Below are positions 22,840 through 34,187 of a DNA stretch of 64,000 nt, one piece after another (position 1 is the stretch's first letter; every line of letters starts with the position of its first letter). The notes below the pieces were generated by a model that had not been told where the DNA came from, ran no database searches, and saw only the letters and a program-made list of their open reading frames with translations. Where the stretch lies: the NCBI RefSeq assembly GCF_964275005.1, contig NC_092690.1, positions 5,310,836 through 5,374,835 of the forward strand. Direction: 5' to 3'. A program made the position numbers and the translations under genes. This DNA is from Diadema setosum (taxonomy: Eukaryota > Echinodermata > Echinoidea > Diadematoida > Diadematidae).

Positions 22840-23940
22840 AGATTCTACTGCCCCGAATTATGACGATGATTATGGTTCTTCATAATCTCGTCCCTATACA
22901 TATTTCGTGACAAAAAACAACAACATAAAATGCCTAACATATTTAGCAAGTTTTATTAAAATCAAAAGATAACCAAGCGAGTTATATAGTTCTCATCATA
23001 TCAAAGAATTATGATCATAAAACATTGGAAACCTGAAGCCCCATCTCAACCAAAACTGCACAATCCCTCTAAAGGATAATGTGTCATATTCATTTCAAGT
23101 TACTTTTCATTGTAATGTGAATTAAGCTGTCGACAGTGATCAGTACATCTAATGTTGTAATCCACTCTTTATATTCTCATTCAATTTCCCCCTTTTTTCC
23201 TGAACTGCTCATAGTGACAAGAAAATTTGTTTTAGATACGTGTATGATAATGAATTGAGATGGAAAAAAAAGCAAACTGATTACAAAATAATGTTTGACA
23301 AGTCGATCGCAAAGTTAAAGTTCTCTCTCTCTCTCTCCCTCTTGTCTTACAAACTAAAGCGTACCAATCCGGCCATGATATCGTAAAGACTTAATTTTGC
23401 CAAACACATTTTTTTTTTTTAAATCTCAACGTGCACAAACTGCGCTAACGCGGAGATTGTTTTTAAATCAACTAAGTTGTTGGTCAGACATGCGTTTCGA
23501 ACGACTAAAGGGTATTTAGGTTATTGACACTAGGTGAAGTTTGTTCTTTAATACTGTTCCTGATCCTGTTATAAGGAACACGCGGTTATTACGAAGTATA
23601 GGCCTACAACGAAGTAAAAGGTCACGTCTAAAAATTATCACTTATTATCTTTGTATATATGCTTTTCTGTTAGGCTGTGACGAAATTTCGATATAACGAG
23701 AGTCTTTTTGTTTTGACATTGAATAAAAAAGATACTATAGAAACGAAAAGAATAGAAGAATCGAAGATATATAGCCTTGGTATACCGCACATGATATGTT
23801 TACGAAATGATACAAGCAGAAATATGTATCGAGTGTAGGATGCATGACTGTATGATAATATCTATTTTGTCAGGCATTGTGATTGCTCAAATTGCAGTGA
23901 TCTGTAGCCGTAGGACTATGACTTCTATTTTTTAAAGGCA
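22840..23940. repeat. GPCR downstream flank, copy B
   Basis: Collinear with 18600-19200: it shares a CT microsatellite at 23318, CAGACATGCGTTTCGAAC at 23492, and TTTACGAAATGATACAA near 23800 followed by TCAGGCATTGTGATTGC. No receptor coding sequence is left in this copy. Confidence 0.55.
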
Positions 23941-23990
23941 TAATTGTATCCCCCGAACAGAGTTCGGAGGATACCGCCGCAGAGATTTCC

Positions 23991-24612
23991 TTGTGAGTGC
24001 TCTACTGGCTGCAGTTCTTCTTCGATCATCTTCAAATTTGGCATGAAGGTGTATTATGGTACGATGAAGAGGCCTATTGTTTTTGGTGATGGCGCCCTCG
24101 CTTGTTCCGTCTTTATACATGAAAAGGTAAATCCAATAGGGTCTGCTTGTGAGCGCTCTACTGGCTGCAGTTCTTCTTCGATCATCTTCAAATTTGGCAT
24201 GGTGTATTATGACAAGACAAAGATGCCTATGGTTTTTGGTGATGGCGCCCTCGCTCGTTCCGTCTTTATACATGAAAAGGAAAATCCAATAGGGTCCGCT
24301 TGTGAGCGCTCTACTGGCTGCAGTTCTTCTTCGATCATCTTCAAATTTGGCATGAAGGTGTATTATGGTAAGATGAAGAGGCATATTGTTTTTGGTGATG
24401 GCGCCCTCGCTTGTTCTGTCTTTGAACATGAAAAGGTAAATTCAATAGGGTCTGCTTGTGAGCGCTCTACTGGCTGCAGTTTTTCTTCGATCATCTTCAA
24501 ATTTGGCCTGAAGGTGTATTATGGTAAGACGAAGATGCCTATTGTTTTTGGTGATGACGCCCTCGCTTGTTCCGTCTTTATACGTGAAAAGGTAACTTTT
24601 AAAGGGTCTGCT
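23991..24612. repeat. 4 x 156 bp tandem repeat, open in frame on both strands
   Basis: Units start with TTGTGAG(C/T)GCTCTACTGG at 23991, 24147, 24300 and 24456 (lengths 156, 153 and 156; the fourth ends at about 24612 in the truncated TTGTG). All lengths are multiples of three, so the plus strand stays open for 294 codons (23944-24828) and the minus strand for 165 codons (23932-24429). Plus-strand units read as GCSSSSIIFKFGMKVYYG. Minus-strand units read as AKFEDDRRRTAASRAL. There is no signal peptide, domain or splice context, and the ORF runs into unrelated sequence at both ends. It is listed as a repeat; a protein product is possible but unsupported. Confidence 0.75.
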
Positions 24613-25200
24613 TGTGCAGTCAGACCGCAGCACCCGATAATTCGCCCGTATTTATTCAACTCGTATGCAAGCCCGCTCGAGGCGTGCATATACGTAATGA
24701 GCTGCGTAAGGGGATTTTGTCCTTGGGCTTTCGGCAACAAAAATACACCTTATATTCACAAATTTGGTATCAAATTCAAGGAAAATATGCAAGCTATCGT
24801 CATATGTTACTCAAATTATTGTAAATGAAAAATATCATAGCGTAATTTGAGCTTGAAAAATGATGAAAAAAAGTAATTCGTGCAGTACATGTTCAAAACG
24901 TCAAAGAATACCAAATTCAACTTGTGTCTCAATAAAAATGCATTATTTGGTAGTCCATCTCTTAATCTTTGTATCCATAATATCTTGACAATTTGTTGCT
25001 TAATCCGGTCAGGAACCAGTAAAGTATTCATTGATGTCAGGGCTGGTCAGCTTGAAACCGTGCAATCTTAAGAGTACGCTCTCTCATTGGACAGCGCTTG
25101 CATTCAGCGCTTGCATTACGTCATTACGCTGCTACGGTTTCATGCCACGTGCGTGCATAGCGCATGCTTGCATAGGCATGCGTGTAATAGATTTCTAGAG
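24613..25200. other. no feature recognised
   Basis: Unique-looking sequence after the tandem repeat. The part at 25090-25195 is rich in GCGCTTGCAT / GCATGCTTGCAT words, which suggests another degraded motif repeat. Confidence 0.35.
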
Positions 25201-25206
25201 CAGGGG

Positions 25207-25245
25207 TGGTATTCTGAGACCGTTTTAGTCTGTTGTAAGGAAAGA
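25207..25245 (+). repeat. orphan Harbinger-like terminal motif
   Basis: GGGGTGGTATTCTGAGACC followed by GTTTTAGTCTGTTGTAAG matches the ends of the 38.9-52.0 kb Harbinger element (GGTATTCTGA..AC.GTTTTA...GTTGTAA). I did not find the matching right end, so this is a solo or truncated terminus. Confidence 0.5.
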
Positions 25246-25477
25246 GGTTATATCACAAGAGGGCGTAGTCCTGTGGGGAGGCAGCCGTGCGAGGGAGCTG
25301 CCATTTCGCGTTGTGGGAGCCGCCATTGCACGGATCCTGTATAGTTATTAATCAGTAAATGGCAGCGCACTGTTAATGCGCTCGACTTAAATATTCGGCG
25401 CAGTGACCTTGCGTTGTTTTATTGTGACGTCACAATGGTCATGTTTAAAGACACCCATTCGCGAAGATACTATTAGT

Positions 25478-25612
25478 TATCCCCTGCTTGTTCACGAAAT
25501 ACGGGCAAATATCTACGGTCTGGTGCCATATTCCATGAGGCCGAAGGCCGAATGGAATATGGCACCAGACCGTAGATATTTCCCGTATTTCGTAAGAACA
25601 AGCAGGGGGTAT
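25478..25612. repeat. palindrome with about 58 bp arms
   Basis: The left arm TATCCCCTGCTTGTTC... to TATTCCAT (25478-25536) is the near-exact complement of 25552-25612. The loop of about 15 bases contains CCGAAGGCCG, which is itself a small stem. Only a few mismatches. It is non-coding and of foldback type. Confidence 0.85.
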
Positions 25613-25769
25613 TGATTTTATCTTTTAGTGTAAGTGCTAACCTTCTTCTCGCTGATCTCCCCTCGTGAATGATGTTGAAATCGCCGGCTGTCAGCCATGA
25701 CCATGTTGACTTAGGCCTACGTCTCGCGAGCTGATTACTGTATGCGCGCATACAATGTACAATATACGT

Positions 25770-26560
25770 ACCGTTAGTGCACCAGTTTTCGACAGGACCC
25801 AGATTTCGACACCCAGCAGATAATTCTTATTAAATTTTATACTCAATACAAACGTCTGACTTCAACAATCAACCAAGTTATCAATCACATTTCTAGTCTT
25901 ATATAAACACCGTTTGTCACTCGTCATCATAATCTGACGGTAGAATATTTAGGAGAAAAGCAACACAGTGTCAGCAGAAATTTTGATGTCGGCCATTTTC
26001 AGGGGTTCAAACAATATGACGCATTTTGTATACATCGGCGTAAAATGAAATTCACCCATGCCGGTTATCTTACTTTAGTATCAGTTTGTTTGCCAAATCC
26101 TGATTTCATAATCGTCTTTAGTAATTTCATGGCTGAATTCGTGATAAATGAGCAAACTTGTAGAAAGAGTTGGCTTTGAGAATGTGGCACCAGATTTCGA
26201 CAATCCCATAATAAGACACGTTATAGAGGAAACAACAAGTTCTTGCGCGGGTACTTTGCTGGTTTGCGTCCACAATGCAGTGTACGCATACTGTACGCGC
26301 CATATGATTTATGTGTGATGCGCGCTGTGATTGTGTCGAAAAATGATGCTGGGTGTCGAAATCTGATGCCAGCGACGGCGTGACGGAAATCGCTAAAATT
26401 GAACACGAGTGCATTCAAACTGGAATTCGTTCAAGGCATATTATTATTGGCCTTTGTAGCTCAACTTCATATCGAAATTCCGAGGTAAAACGGTGCAGTA
26501 TTGATGGTAAACAAGGAAATGTGCTAAAGTGTCGAAAACCGGTACCCTTACTGTACAAGC
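25770..26560. mobile_element. candidate non-autonomous element with TTTCGACA motifs
   Basis: Left: GTGCACCAGTTTTCGACA; right, inverted: GGTACCGGTTTTCGACAC. Inside, the word TTTCGACA or its complement TGTCGAAA recurs near 25800, 26195, 26335, 26355 and 26530, usually next to CACCCAGCA or ACCAGA. The middle is AT-rich and has no transposase. Ends and target duplication were not firmly set. Confidence 0.45.
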
Positions 26561-27071
26561 CATAAGATACTGCAGTAGCCAGTGATACGTAAGTTGCTGT
26601 TGTCGTTTATCAAGCGTCTAGTCGTCTCAGGTTATGTGCGTAATACGCTTGAGGACCACGCACTGTCCATTTGTTTTGTACAGGATTAGCGCGCACTTTC
26701 CTATAAGCGTCTTTGGTACACGCGCAGCTAGCTGTGTAATATGACGTCATATCACGGAATACGGAATATATTCAGTGGTGGATTGACCAATGAGATTACA
26801 GAATTCACGATCACTAAAAGATAAATGGACATATTTCAGCCGCGGGCGGCAGCACGTAAACTCGCTTCCGAAGTTGCTACGAAGCGAAATGTGTGTGTGC
26901 GCAAGACATCCCTAAAGCAATGTATCGCGCTATAGTATCTCGATTGCTCGCTTGATTGATCTGAGCGCGGGGGACAGTACGTTTTGTGTAATGTGAATTG
27001 AATGTATGGTATACTGTATACTGTGTGGTGATGTTCGCATGAGCTAGTAGCTAGCTGCCTATACTTCGTAC
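26561..27071. other. no gene recognised
   Basis: Moderately GC-rich sequence with several GCGC words. It is the left flank of the hAT-type element; its last 8 bases (CTTCGTAC) are the target duplication. Confidence 0.4.
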
Positions 27072-27582
27072 CAGTGTTGCCAGATGGTGATTTCGGTAAC
27101 CAAAAAGGGTAAAATTTGGTGATTTCTGAAGTTGTTTGGTGACAAATTTTTAGCCTGGTAACCAAATCAAAATTTGGTGATTTTTGGTATTTTTTTGGTG
27201 ATTTTTTAGACCAATGGAAAATAATCACACCAAAGAAAACGAAAATGCATTTTGCCCAAAGTTTTCCCCTTATTTCCCGTAGAAACAGAACATGTGCCCC
27301 TTTTTTGTCACTCAGCACCACTGACCACACACAGATATTCATCCATGCACATCGTGCACATTTTGCATTTAGTGTTTGACTACGGCGCGCGCGCCGTAAA
27401 TTGCACCGAGACTAGCGCAGAGCTGTGTAGAGCAGAGTGTTTGATGAAGGTTTAGTGACATCATTTTGTCTTTTAAATTGAAGCCTGACCCAGCGTTTCT
27501 GAATTTGGTGATTTTTTATGGCTTTTGGTGATTTTTCACATGCCTTTTGGTGATTTTGCTTTGTTGGGACCTGGCAACGCTG
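27072..27582 (-). mobile_element. hAT-type non-autonomous element (copy 2) with perfect 8 bp TSD
   Basis: Ends are CAGTGTTGCCAG and CTGGCAACGCTG. The element is flanked by the exact direct repeat CTTCGTAC at 27064-27071 and 27583-27590. This fits the hAT target pattern nTnnnnAn. Sequence matches the reverse complement of 9415-9927 over its length, including the AAATCACCAAA arrays and a GGCGCGCGCGCC centre. It has no coding capacity, so it was presumably moved by a hAT transposase encoded elsewhere. Confidence 0.88.
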
Positions 27583-27671
27583 CTTCGTACTACGCATTCT
27601 CTTCATCGCATCGTCGATCGTCGTCACCCGTTAACTATACTGTAATCTAATCGTCAGATAGGGTGGCCATC

Positions 27672-27893
27672 ATGGACGATGACACATCGTCATGGGTAAC
27701 GGATATTACCGCCGAGTTGTCTATTCTGAACGCGGACGATTGGGTCGGAGACCCTGTATCATGTACTTGCCCTGGCGTGTGTAAATTCAGGACGGGGAAG
27801 CGACTGTGCCCGTGCAGGGCCAACGGCCAACGGCCACAGCTAGTTGCACTGCACATTTATGCAGTATTTTTGCACTCTTCATTGTTTTACTAA
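27672..27893 (+). CDS. small Cys-rich ORF (CxC-like), unknown function
   Basis: A 73-codon frame starts at an ATG in good context (GCCATCATGG), 80 bases after the hAT-type insertion. The first 30 residues are acidic (MDDDTSSWVTDITAEL). Then follows CTCPGVCK...KRLCPC, a C-x-C...C...C-x-C cluster. This resembles the CXC/TSO1-like zinc-binding motif also seen in some transposon-linked proteins. After RANGQ the frame becomes non-descript and ends, so it may be the first exon of a longer gene or a truncated copy. I do not recognise a family with confidence, and no downstream exon was identified. Confidence 0.35.
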   Translation: MDDDTSSWVTDITAELSILNADDWVGDPVSCTCPGVCKFRTGKRLCPCRANGQRPQLVALHIYAVFLHSSLFY

Positions 27894-30003
27894 CTAATAT
27901 GAAGAAGGTGGGCGTTGTATCACCTGCCTGGAAAATACTATATGTAAGAAGCATGCCGAAACCCTTTCGTTTGACTAGGTAAATTCATCACAGTTATAGT
28001 TCTGTCAGCTTAGCCTGGTGTGAATAATCTTTAAAAAAAAACCCACACACATACACAAAGTGAACATTAAAACTCATAGTTGAGTACATGGCAAATAAGA
28101 TGTAATGCCTTCTTCAGGCAGGAGCATAAAGAAATTATTGTCTATCTCTTACACAAACAAACAAAACACTATTGTCTCAACAATACAGTGTGAAGGATAA
28201 CCATTAAAAGTAAACCTATCACAAGTATCTGTATTTGAGGTTACGTGTGAAAAATGCCCTACAAATTAATGAAAATCGCGGACAAGTAGACCTTTGTCCA
28301 TAGTCAACTCGGTGTAACATCGCAAAGTCATTGGGTTAGCTTTCTACCAAACACTGATAAATACCAATCAGAGGCGTACCTTTGATCAACAAAAGGGATG
28401 TGTCCCATCCCCCCTCCCTTGTAGTTATGCCACTGATACCAATTAATGGTACTTGATGAAGCTCATACCTGTACATGTTACAAACTGATAGGTTCATTGC
28501 CCCTTGACCTATGACCAATATCTGTATTAGAATTCAAACAATGGATTCTTATGAACTGTTGTTCATCGACAACTTTCACACTAATCGACATCCCCATTGG
28601 ACACTGCTATATGAAGATGTGAAGGTAAATGAAACTGTAACTTTCACGTACAAGGGTATTGTACGTACACTACTGTAACTCTGTAGTACTTACTACCACT
28701 GACCTGACACTGTCAGTGTAACCAAACTACTAAATAACGAATTTCAACTGTAAAGGATTAATTTTTTTCAGAATTTACATTTCAACATACTTGTAGAAAT
28801 TCACATGAAAAGATGTACACTTCACTGGATCACTTGAATTTGGTTTCAAGATTATTGGACCAAATGTATTGGAAGTTTGACTATAAATGCAATATAGATG
28901 CCTGAAACTTCTGCCAAGTTTATGAAAATTACAATTTGTTTATATCAAAATTCATTAACCAAACTTAAAATGTAGGGCCCCTAAATATGATGAAAGAGGA
29001 GACTTTGCTATACAGTTAAGTCAATGGGGACAAACAGTATTTAATCGCAGCCATGAAATCTGGCTATGCAAATTTAACCTGGATTGTTGACGCTAGCTGC
29101 TCAGGAAAGTGACCTCTCTGTATCTATCTAGATTCTGCTCCGCAGTCAAGACTAAATACATTTGCACATGAAATACTTTAAATTCTCAATACTGTGATGA
29201 CAAAAAAATTACCACTAACGTTACTTGCGATTCCCTGACTAATGACATTTGCTGCCTACTGCTGGGTCAGTTTTTAAGAAGCGATAAACTGACCCAGCAA
29301 ATGTCATTTCGATTACGGCGTTATCATAATTTGACATAAATGAGAACTTAGAGAAGTTTTTCGCGGAATTATGCATAGAAAAATAGGCCTACTAGTCGAT
29401 CAAACGCAAAGGCCCTAAAGATAGATTAGAAAAAGTCATTCCACTTCAATCATTGATTCATGTAATAGACTTCTAACGTTACTTACACATCATCTGGATC
29501 TGGATTCCTTGAAGTTGTTGACTTGGCCAGCTGGGGTTGCTTGATTGGCGTAAGCCGTGGCATTACAATTCCACCGTGCATGCCGTAACACGAATTTGCA
29601 CATTCTAAATTCCTGCAAAACTGTTCATGCAACTCCAGCAAGTGGAAAGCAATTTTTTCATCGGCACGTTGACGCTGAAGCTTCCCCCCTCTGCCACTGC
29701 CACTGGTCTCTTACTTGTCCTAAGCATGCTAAGCATTACTAAACCAAAGCCAAGGCTAAGCCGAAACAGTACACGCATACCACACACATTATTGATATTG
29801 ACATACCGGTACCGACGACTTCATACCAACTTTGTTACTAGTATGTTACGATCCGGCCCAACGTACTGTACGTATAATCATAACACAACTGATCACGACG
29901 CAGTGGCTAGCAGACAATATTGCCAATGAGATCAAAACAACCTGCCATGATGGCCATATGCATTGCAACTTGCTATACATGAAGCTTAGAGTTTTAATAT
30001 TTC
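27894..30003. other. mostly anonymous; small palindrome and one possible minus-strand exon
   Basis: Most of this interval shows nothing. The plus-strand complement of 29487-29709 has an open stretch reading ADEKIAFHLLELHEQFCR... ending at a donor-like GATGT|GTAAGT, but its upstream acceptor is poor. I recognise no family and consider it weak. Confidence 0.25.
29243..29311. repeat. small palindrome
   Basis: AATGACATTTGCTG...CTGGGTCAGTTT is complemented by AAACTGACCCAGCAAATGTCATT across a short loop (AAGAAGCGAT). The left arm carries an extra GCTGCCTACT duplication. Confidence 0.7.
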
Positions 30004-30639
30004 TTCATTCAATCAATTCAAGTCAATCATAGTTTATTTCCAATCAACGAAAATCAAAAACATAGTACAATGTATACATGTCATAAGATATTGTTCAAAC
30101 GCTTGCAAAAGATTCACGTAATATACGAGACAAATTATAGAACAACATATATGTACAATAATAAAGAGGAACACTGTACAAATACTACGTGGGCGAGCGG
30201 AAAACAAATTCGATCATGGAAAATAGTGATCCACTAAAAAGCAAAGCTTGTCGGACGTGGATCGCTAGATAAATAATGAGTGAATGATATACTATTCTAT
30301 AACAATATGCATGTAGTTATTTTGAGATACACAGGTCGGGAAAAAAATATAGAATACCAATGCTATAGTGCCCGGACACTGTTCATTGAACCACGTGTAC
30401 CGGGAAAATATGACAAAGACAATACATTCGTACACACATTCATTACCCACATGCATATACACTGTTGGACGCGAGACAGTACCGAGAGGAGAGAAGACGG
30501 TAACAATACAAGTCTACGAAGAACAATAGACAGGAAAGGAAAAAGAGAGAAGAAAGAAGAGAGGTCTGCACACAGAACACGCCAAGTGCTGCGACATCAG
30601 GACAGGTGAAAGCTCAAGCATAAATTATAGCAATTTAAA

Positions 30640-31047
30640 TTATCTAAGATTATAAGTAGAAAGTAAATGTTTTCTGAGTTTATATTTAAATGTGACAAAT
30701 TTGGGGGAATCTTTTAAACTATTATCTAAATTATTCCAAAGTCTGGGTCCGGTATAAAGAAATGTATTTTGGGCATGTGCGGTTCTCATTAACGGAAGAT
30801 GGAATTCGTCGGATCGTCGGGTGGGATAGTTATGAACATGACTGTTTCGATGAAATAAATCGTGGAATATTTTAGGTAAAAAGTTACTGTTGTAATTAAA
30901 CATAAACTGACCAAGTTGAAACACATACAAATCATTTACTTTTAATATTTTATGGTCAGAAAACAAAGCATCTGTATGTTCTCGTTTATGTAAATTAAAA
31001 ACAATTCTAAGCGCTTTCTTTTGCAATAAAAGTTTATCAAGTAACAT
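30640..31047 (-). pseudogene. LINE ORF2 C-terminal domain
   Basis: Reads KKALRIVFNLHKREHTDALF, then LPKIFHDLF, NYPTRRSDEFHLP, and ends with GPRLWNNLDNSL and FKYKLRKHLL. It is the conserved C-terminal part of CR1/L2 ORF2. Homologous tails occur at 3700, 18040, 55672, 60300 and 62467. It follows in frame after a stop at about 31078. Confidence 0.8.
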
Positions 31048-31077
31048 CTGATATGTATTACCCCAAGCAAGAATCCC

Positions 31078-32281
31078 TTAGTTTAAATAAGGGAGTATCA
31101 AACTAGAATAAAGAGTTAATAATGCAGATGAAGGAAGATAATATTTTATTTTCATTACGCCAATGTAACGTGAAATGATTTTACATATGTTATCAATATG
31201 ATTCCTCCATGAAAGCTTGTTATCAACGCAAACACCAAGAAATTTAAAAGAAGAAACTTCTTCTAAGGGAGTAGTATCAAATGTTATATTGCCTGGGAGG
31301 CTATCTAAAGAATTACTAAAAAGCATAACTTTTGTTTTTTGAATATCTAATGACAATTTGTTTGCGTATATCCCTTGTATGACCTTTATCAATTCTTCAT
31401 TGACTGTTCTTATTAAGATATTTGGGTCAGGGTGGGAAAAAAAAAAGATTAGCGTCATCCGCGAATAATATGAATGATAGTTTCTCCGAGGATCTATGAA
31501 AATCATTAATATAAATAATGAATAACAATGGGCCTAATAAACTCCCTTGTGGAACACCACATGCAATTGTTTTACTTTGAGAGTCAAAGCCGTTGACATG
31601 TACAAATTGGGATCTTTCTGATAGGTAACTCGTGAACCACTCCAAGGCCTTTCCACGTATTCCATAATGAGACAGTTTGGCGAGAAGTATTCCGTGGTTA
31701 ATCGTGTCAAAGGCCTTGGAGAAGTCCAAGAAGATACCTATTGTGTGTGAAAGTGTGTCGAGTGCGTGTGTGACTTTGTCGATGAGGGCAAGTAGTGCGT
31801 GTGTTGTGCTGTGATTTTCCCTGAATCCAAATTGAAAGTTTGAAAATATGTCGCAGGTTTTAAGAAAACGTACTGTCCTGATGTAGACTATTCTTTCAAG
31901 AATCTTAGAAATAGAAGATAATAAAGATATGGGTCTATAATCATTGACATCATCCTTCTCCCCTTTCTTATAAATAGGAATTACTTTCGCAATTTTCATG
32001 CTATTTGGCACATGGCCAGTTGCAAGCGATGAGTTGATAATATGTACTAAGGGATCCACTATTTGAGGAATTATGTTTTTTATCAAATAGTTGTCAATTC
32101 CGTCGTGGCCAGGACTTTTACCTCCTTTCAAATTGGCAACAATCTTTATTATTTCTTCTTTATATGTTGGGTCAAAGAATATAGTTTTGGAGTTAGGTGT
32201 ATCTAAAAAATCACTAAAAGATTTACTAGAAAGAGGAATATTTTGAGGAAGATTTTTTTCCAATTGAAGAAAAGAAGTCAT
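31078..32281 (-). pseudogene. LINE reverse transcriptase region, frameshifted
   Basis: RT blocks in order: GGKSPGHDGI, PIYKKGEKDDVNDYRPISLL, FGFRENHSTTHALL, FLDFSKAFDTINHGILL, GVPQGSLLGPLLFIIYINDF, and the catalytic LFADDANLF. The A10 tract at 31437-31446 shifts the frame immediately after the active site. The second frame carries KLSLDIQKTKVMLFS and FKFLGVCVDNKLSW (thumb). Sequence style fits the CR1/L2 side of the non-LTR tree. Confidence 0.85.
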
Positions 32282-32580
32282 TAAAAATTTCAGTCATGCC
32301 AGCGGGAGTGTTGCTGGAGGCATTGCCCCACCGAACTTCAAAAATATTAGATGAATTGTTAGGTGTATTTATAGCATTCTTTAATGTTTTCCATGTGTTT
32401 TTAATGTCATTTTTATATTTGCTTATCTGATTAACATAAAAAAATTCTTCTGCTTACGCAATAATTTGGTAAGTGTGTTTTTGTACGAAACATATTTTTT
32501 CTTATTTTTTTCAGTGGGATTACATCTATATTTATAAAACAAGTTATTTTTCCTATTTATAGATCGTAATATAGACTGGG

Positions 32581-33729
32581 TTATCCACGGGAGTCTTGGA
32601 ATTTGCTTATATCTATTTTTATGTTACGCAGGGGAATATGGTTATCGATTTCGGAGGTAAGAGTAGATATGAAATAATCATAAGACAAATTGACATCGGT
32701 AGTGTTGTATACAGAAGACCAATCAAGTTCTTTTAAACTGTTTTGGAGACTTGTAAGATTATCTGCAGTAATCTTACGACGCTTATAATAATTATTTTGT
32801 TTAGTCAGTTTAATTGGAACCTGAGAAAATATAGGAAAATGGTCAGTGATGTCTGAGAGGACGATACCAGACTCAGGAAGTGGAAGAACATTACAATAAA
32901 TGTTGTCTATGAGGGTAGCCGATTGGCTGGTGACACGGGTAGGCTTGGAAATTAATGGTAAAAACGAAGCAGACATTAATGTTTCTATAAATTCTTTTGA
33001 ACTGTTTTGGGAGTTACATTTCATGAGATCGATATTAAAATCGCCCATCAGAAATGTATCTTTAATAGATATCATGGGATTTTGTACTAAATCCTGCAAA
33101 ACTGTCAAAAAATCATTCAAATTCGACCGAGGGGGCCTGTAAATTACACCAATCATAATGTTTTTTCCATATGGATTTATCAATTCAATAAAAAGGGATT
33201 CGAGTACATCGCTCATAACACTAATCTCCTCATGTATAATATATTTAAATTTTTTCGAGATGTACAAACCAACTCCTCCACCAACTCTCTCATTTCTATT
33301 TCTAAATACAAATTCGAATCCGGGTAAAGAAAATGAATGACTGATATTAGAGTTCAACCATGTTTCTGTTAGCCCTATGATGGAGCAAGATTTATGATCT
33401 GGGTTTTCTAAGAGTAAGCGCAACTTATAAAAATTTTTATTGATACTGCGTATGTTAAAGTGAGCTAACAAAAATGTTTCATCAACTGTATTCGTGATCC
33501 GATTTTTATACTGATTTTCGGTCAAGTAAACACACGATGGACTCTGGACTGGATCATTTGAGTCAAAGTTATATTCAAATTCTTGTGCTGAGGTATTGTA
33601 TTTATCGGATATGTAATCTTCATATAATCTGAAGATAATATTTACATGATCAGATTCAGAGTGCCTTACTGTGTTATTGAATTCATCATTATTCAAGGAA
33701 TTAAAAGCAAAATTTACTGTGTCAGCCAT
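32581..33729 (-). pseudogene. LINE endonuclease ORF (APE type)
   Basis: 382 codons with apurinic endonuclease signatures in order: HFNIRSINKN, LTETWL (catalytic Glu), RVGGGVGLYI, GVIYRPP, GDFNIDL (Asp/Asn), TLIDNIY, and SDITDHFPIF (Asp-His). This domain nicks the chromosomal target to prime reverse transcription. The frame ends before the RT, where an intact CR1/L2 ORF2 would continue, so this is a piece of a broken ORF2. The N-terminal 90 residues are acidic and carry no motif I recognise. Confidence 0.85.
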
Positions 33730-33760
33730 GGGTTAGAATATAAAACATTCGGGAATTAAT

Positions 33761-34061
33761 AACTGGCCTCCCGCCTGGTCCTAACTCAGCAGCTACGTGG
33801 GGGTATGCAGACCTAAAAGAAGAAAGGAAACCGAAATGCGTACAGAGAAACATGAAACACAGACAAAACAAGGAAACGAACATGAACACAGATGACACAT
33901 AATCAACATCAAAGCATATTTATAAATACTAAATATTAATCAACGTAATATATGAATAATTTATGGTATTGTTATATAATATTTTCAGACATTTTGAAAT
34001 ATTATTGTTTAGATTGCTGAAATTGGCACCAGAGTGCAAATAAACAGAGACTGGAGCCAGA
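33761..34061. other. no feature recognised
   Basis: AT-rich spacer 5' of the LINE. Part of it may be LINE 5' UTR. Confidence 0.35.
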
Positions 34062-34187
34062 TACGTACGTACCACCGAACTAAAACATAGTGGAATGCGT
34101 GTTCACCCAGGAAATACGCAGCCACCAAAACTTGCTACCACCGCCATTTTGATAGGTCAATTTTTCCTTATATGGAGTGCACGCTAT
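34062..34187 (+). repeat. left arm of a 126-135 bp inverted repeat pair
   Basis: Contains ACGTACGTACCACCGAAC, ACATAGTGGAATGCGTGT and GGTCAATTTTTCCTTATATG. The same words appear inverted at 38057-38191. Arms are roughly three-quarters identical. They bracket the inverted 15 bp arrays at 34335 and 36049. Confidence 0.7.

Larger units (their letters stand above)
30004..33760 (-). mobile_element. CR1/L2-group LINE, nearly full length, broken
   Basis: A non-LTR retrotransposon read on the minus strand. It has an endonuclease ORF (33729-32581), RT-bearing frames (32281-31427, 31506-31078) and a C-terminal domain (31047-30640), followed by a 3' UTR ending near 30004 in TTGATTGAATG-type tail units. 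It copies itself by target-primed reverse transcription. At least three breaks are visible: lost frame between endonuclease and RT (about 32281-32581), a shift at the A10 tract 31437-31446, and a stop in PYLN*GILAWG at about 31078. The 5' UTR is short and the true 5' edge is uncertain. Confidence 0.85.

Noticed and set aside
23932-24429. 165-codon minus-strand frame with AKFEDDRRRTAASRAL units
   Set aside because: It is one of two frames opened by a 156 bp tandem repeat; without codon-level evidence neither can be called a gene.
26836-27342. 168-codon minus-strand frame
   Set aside because: It runs through the hAT-type element and its AAATCACCAAA array; the sequence is non-coding in the other copy.
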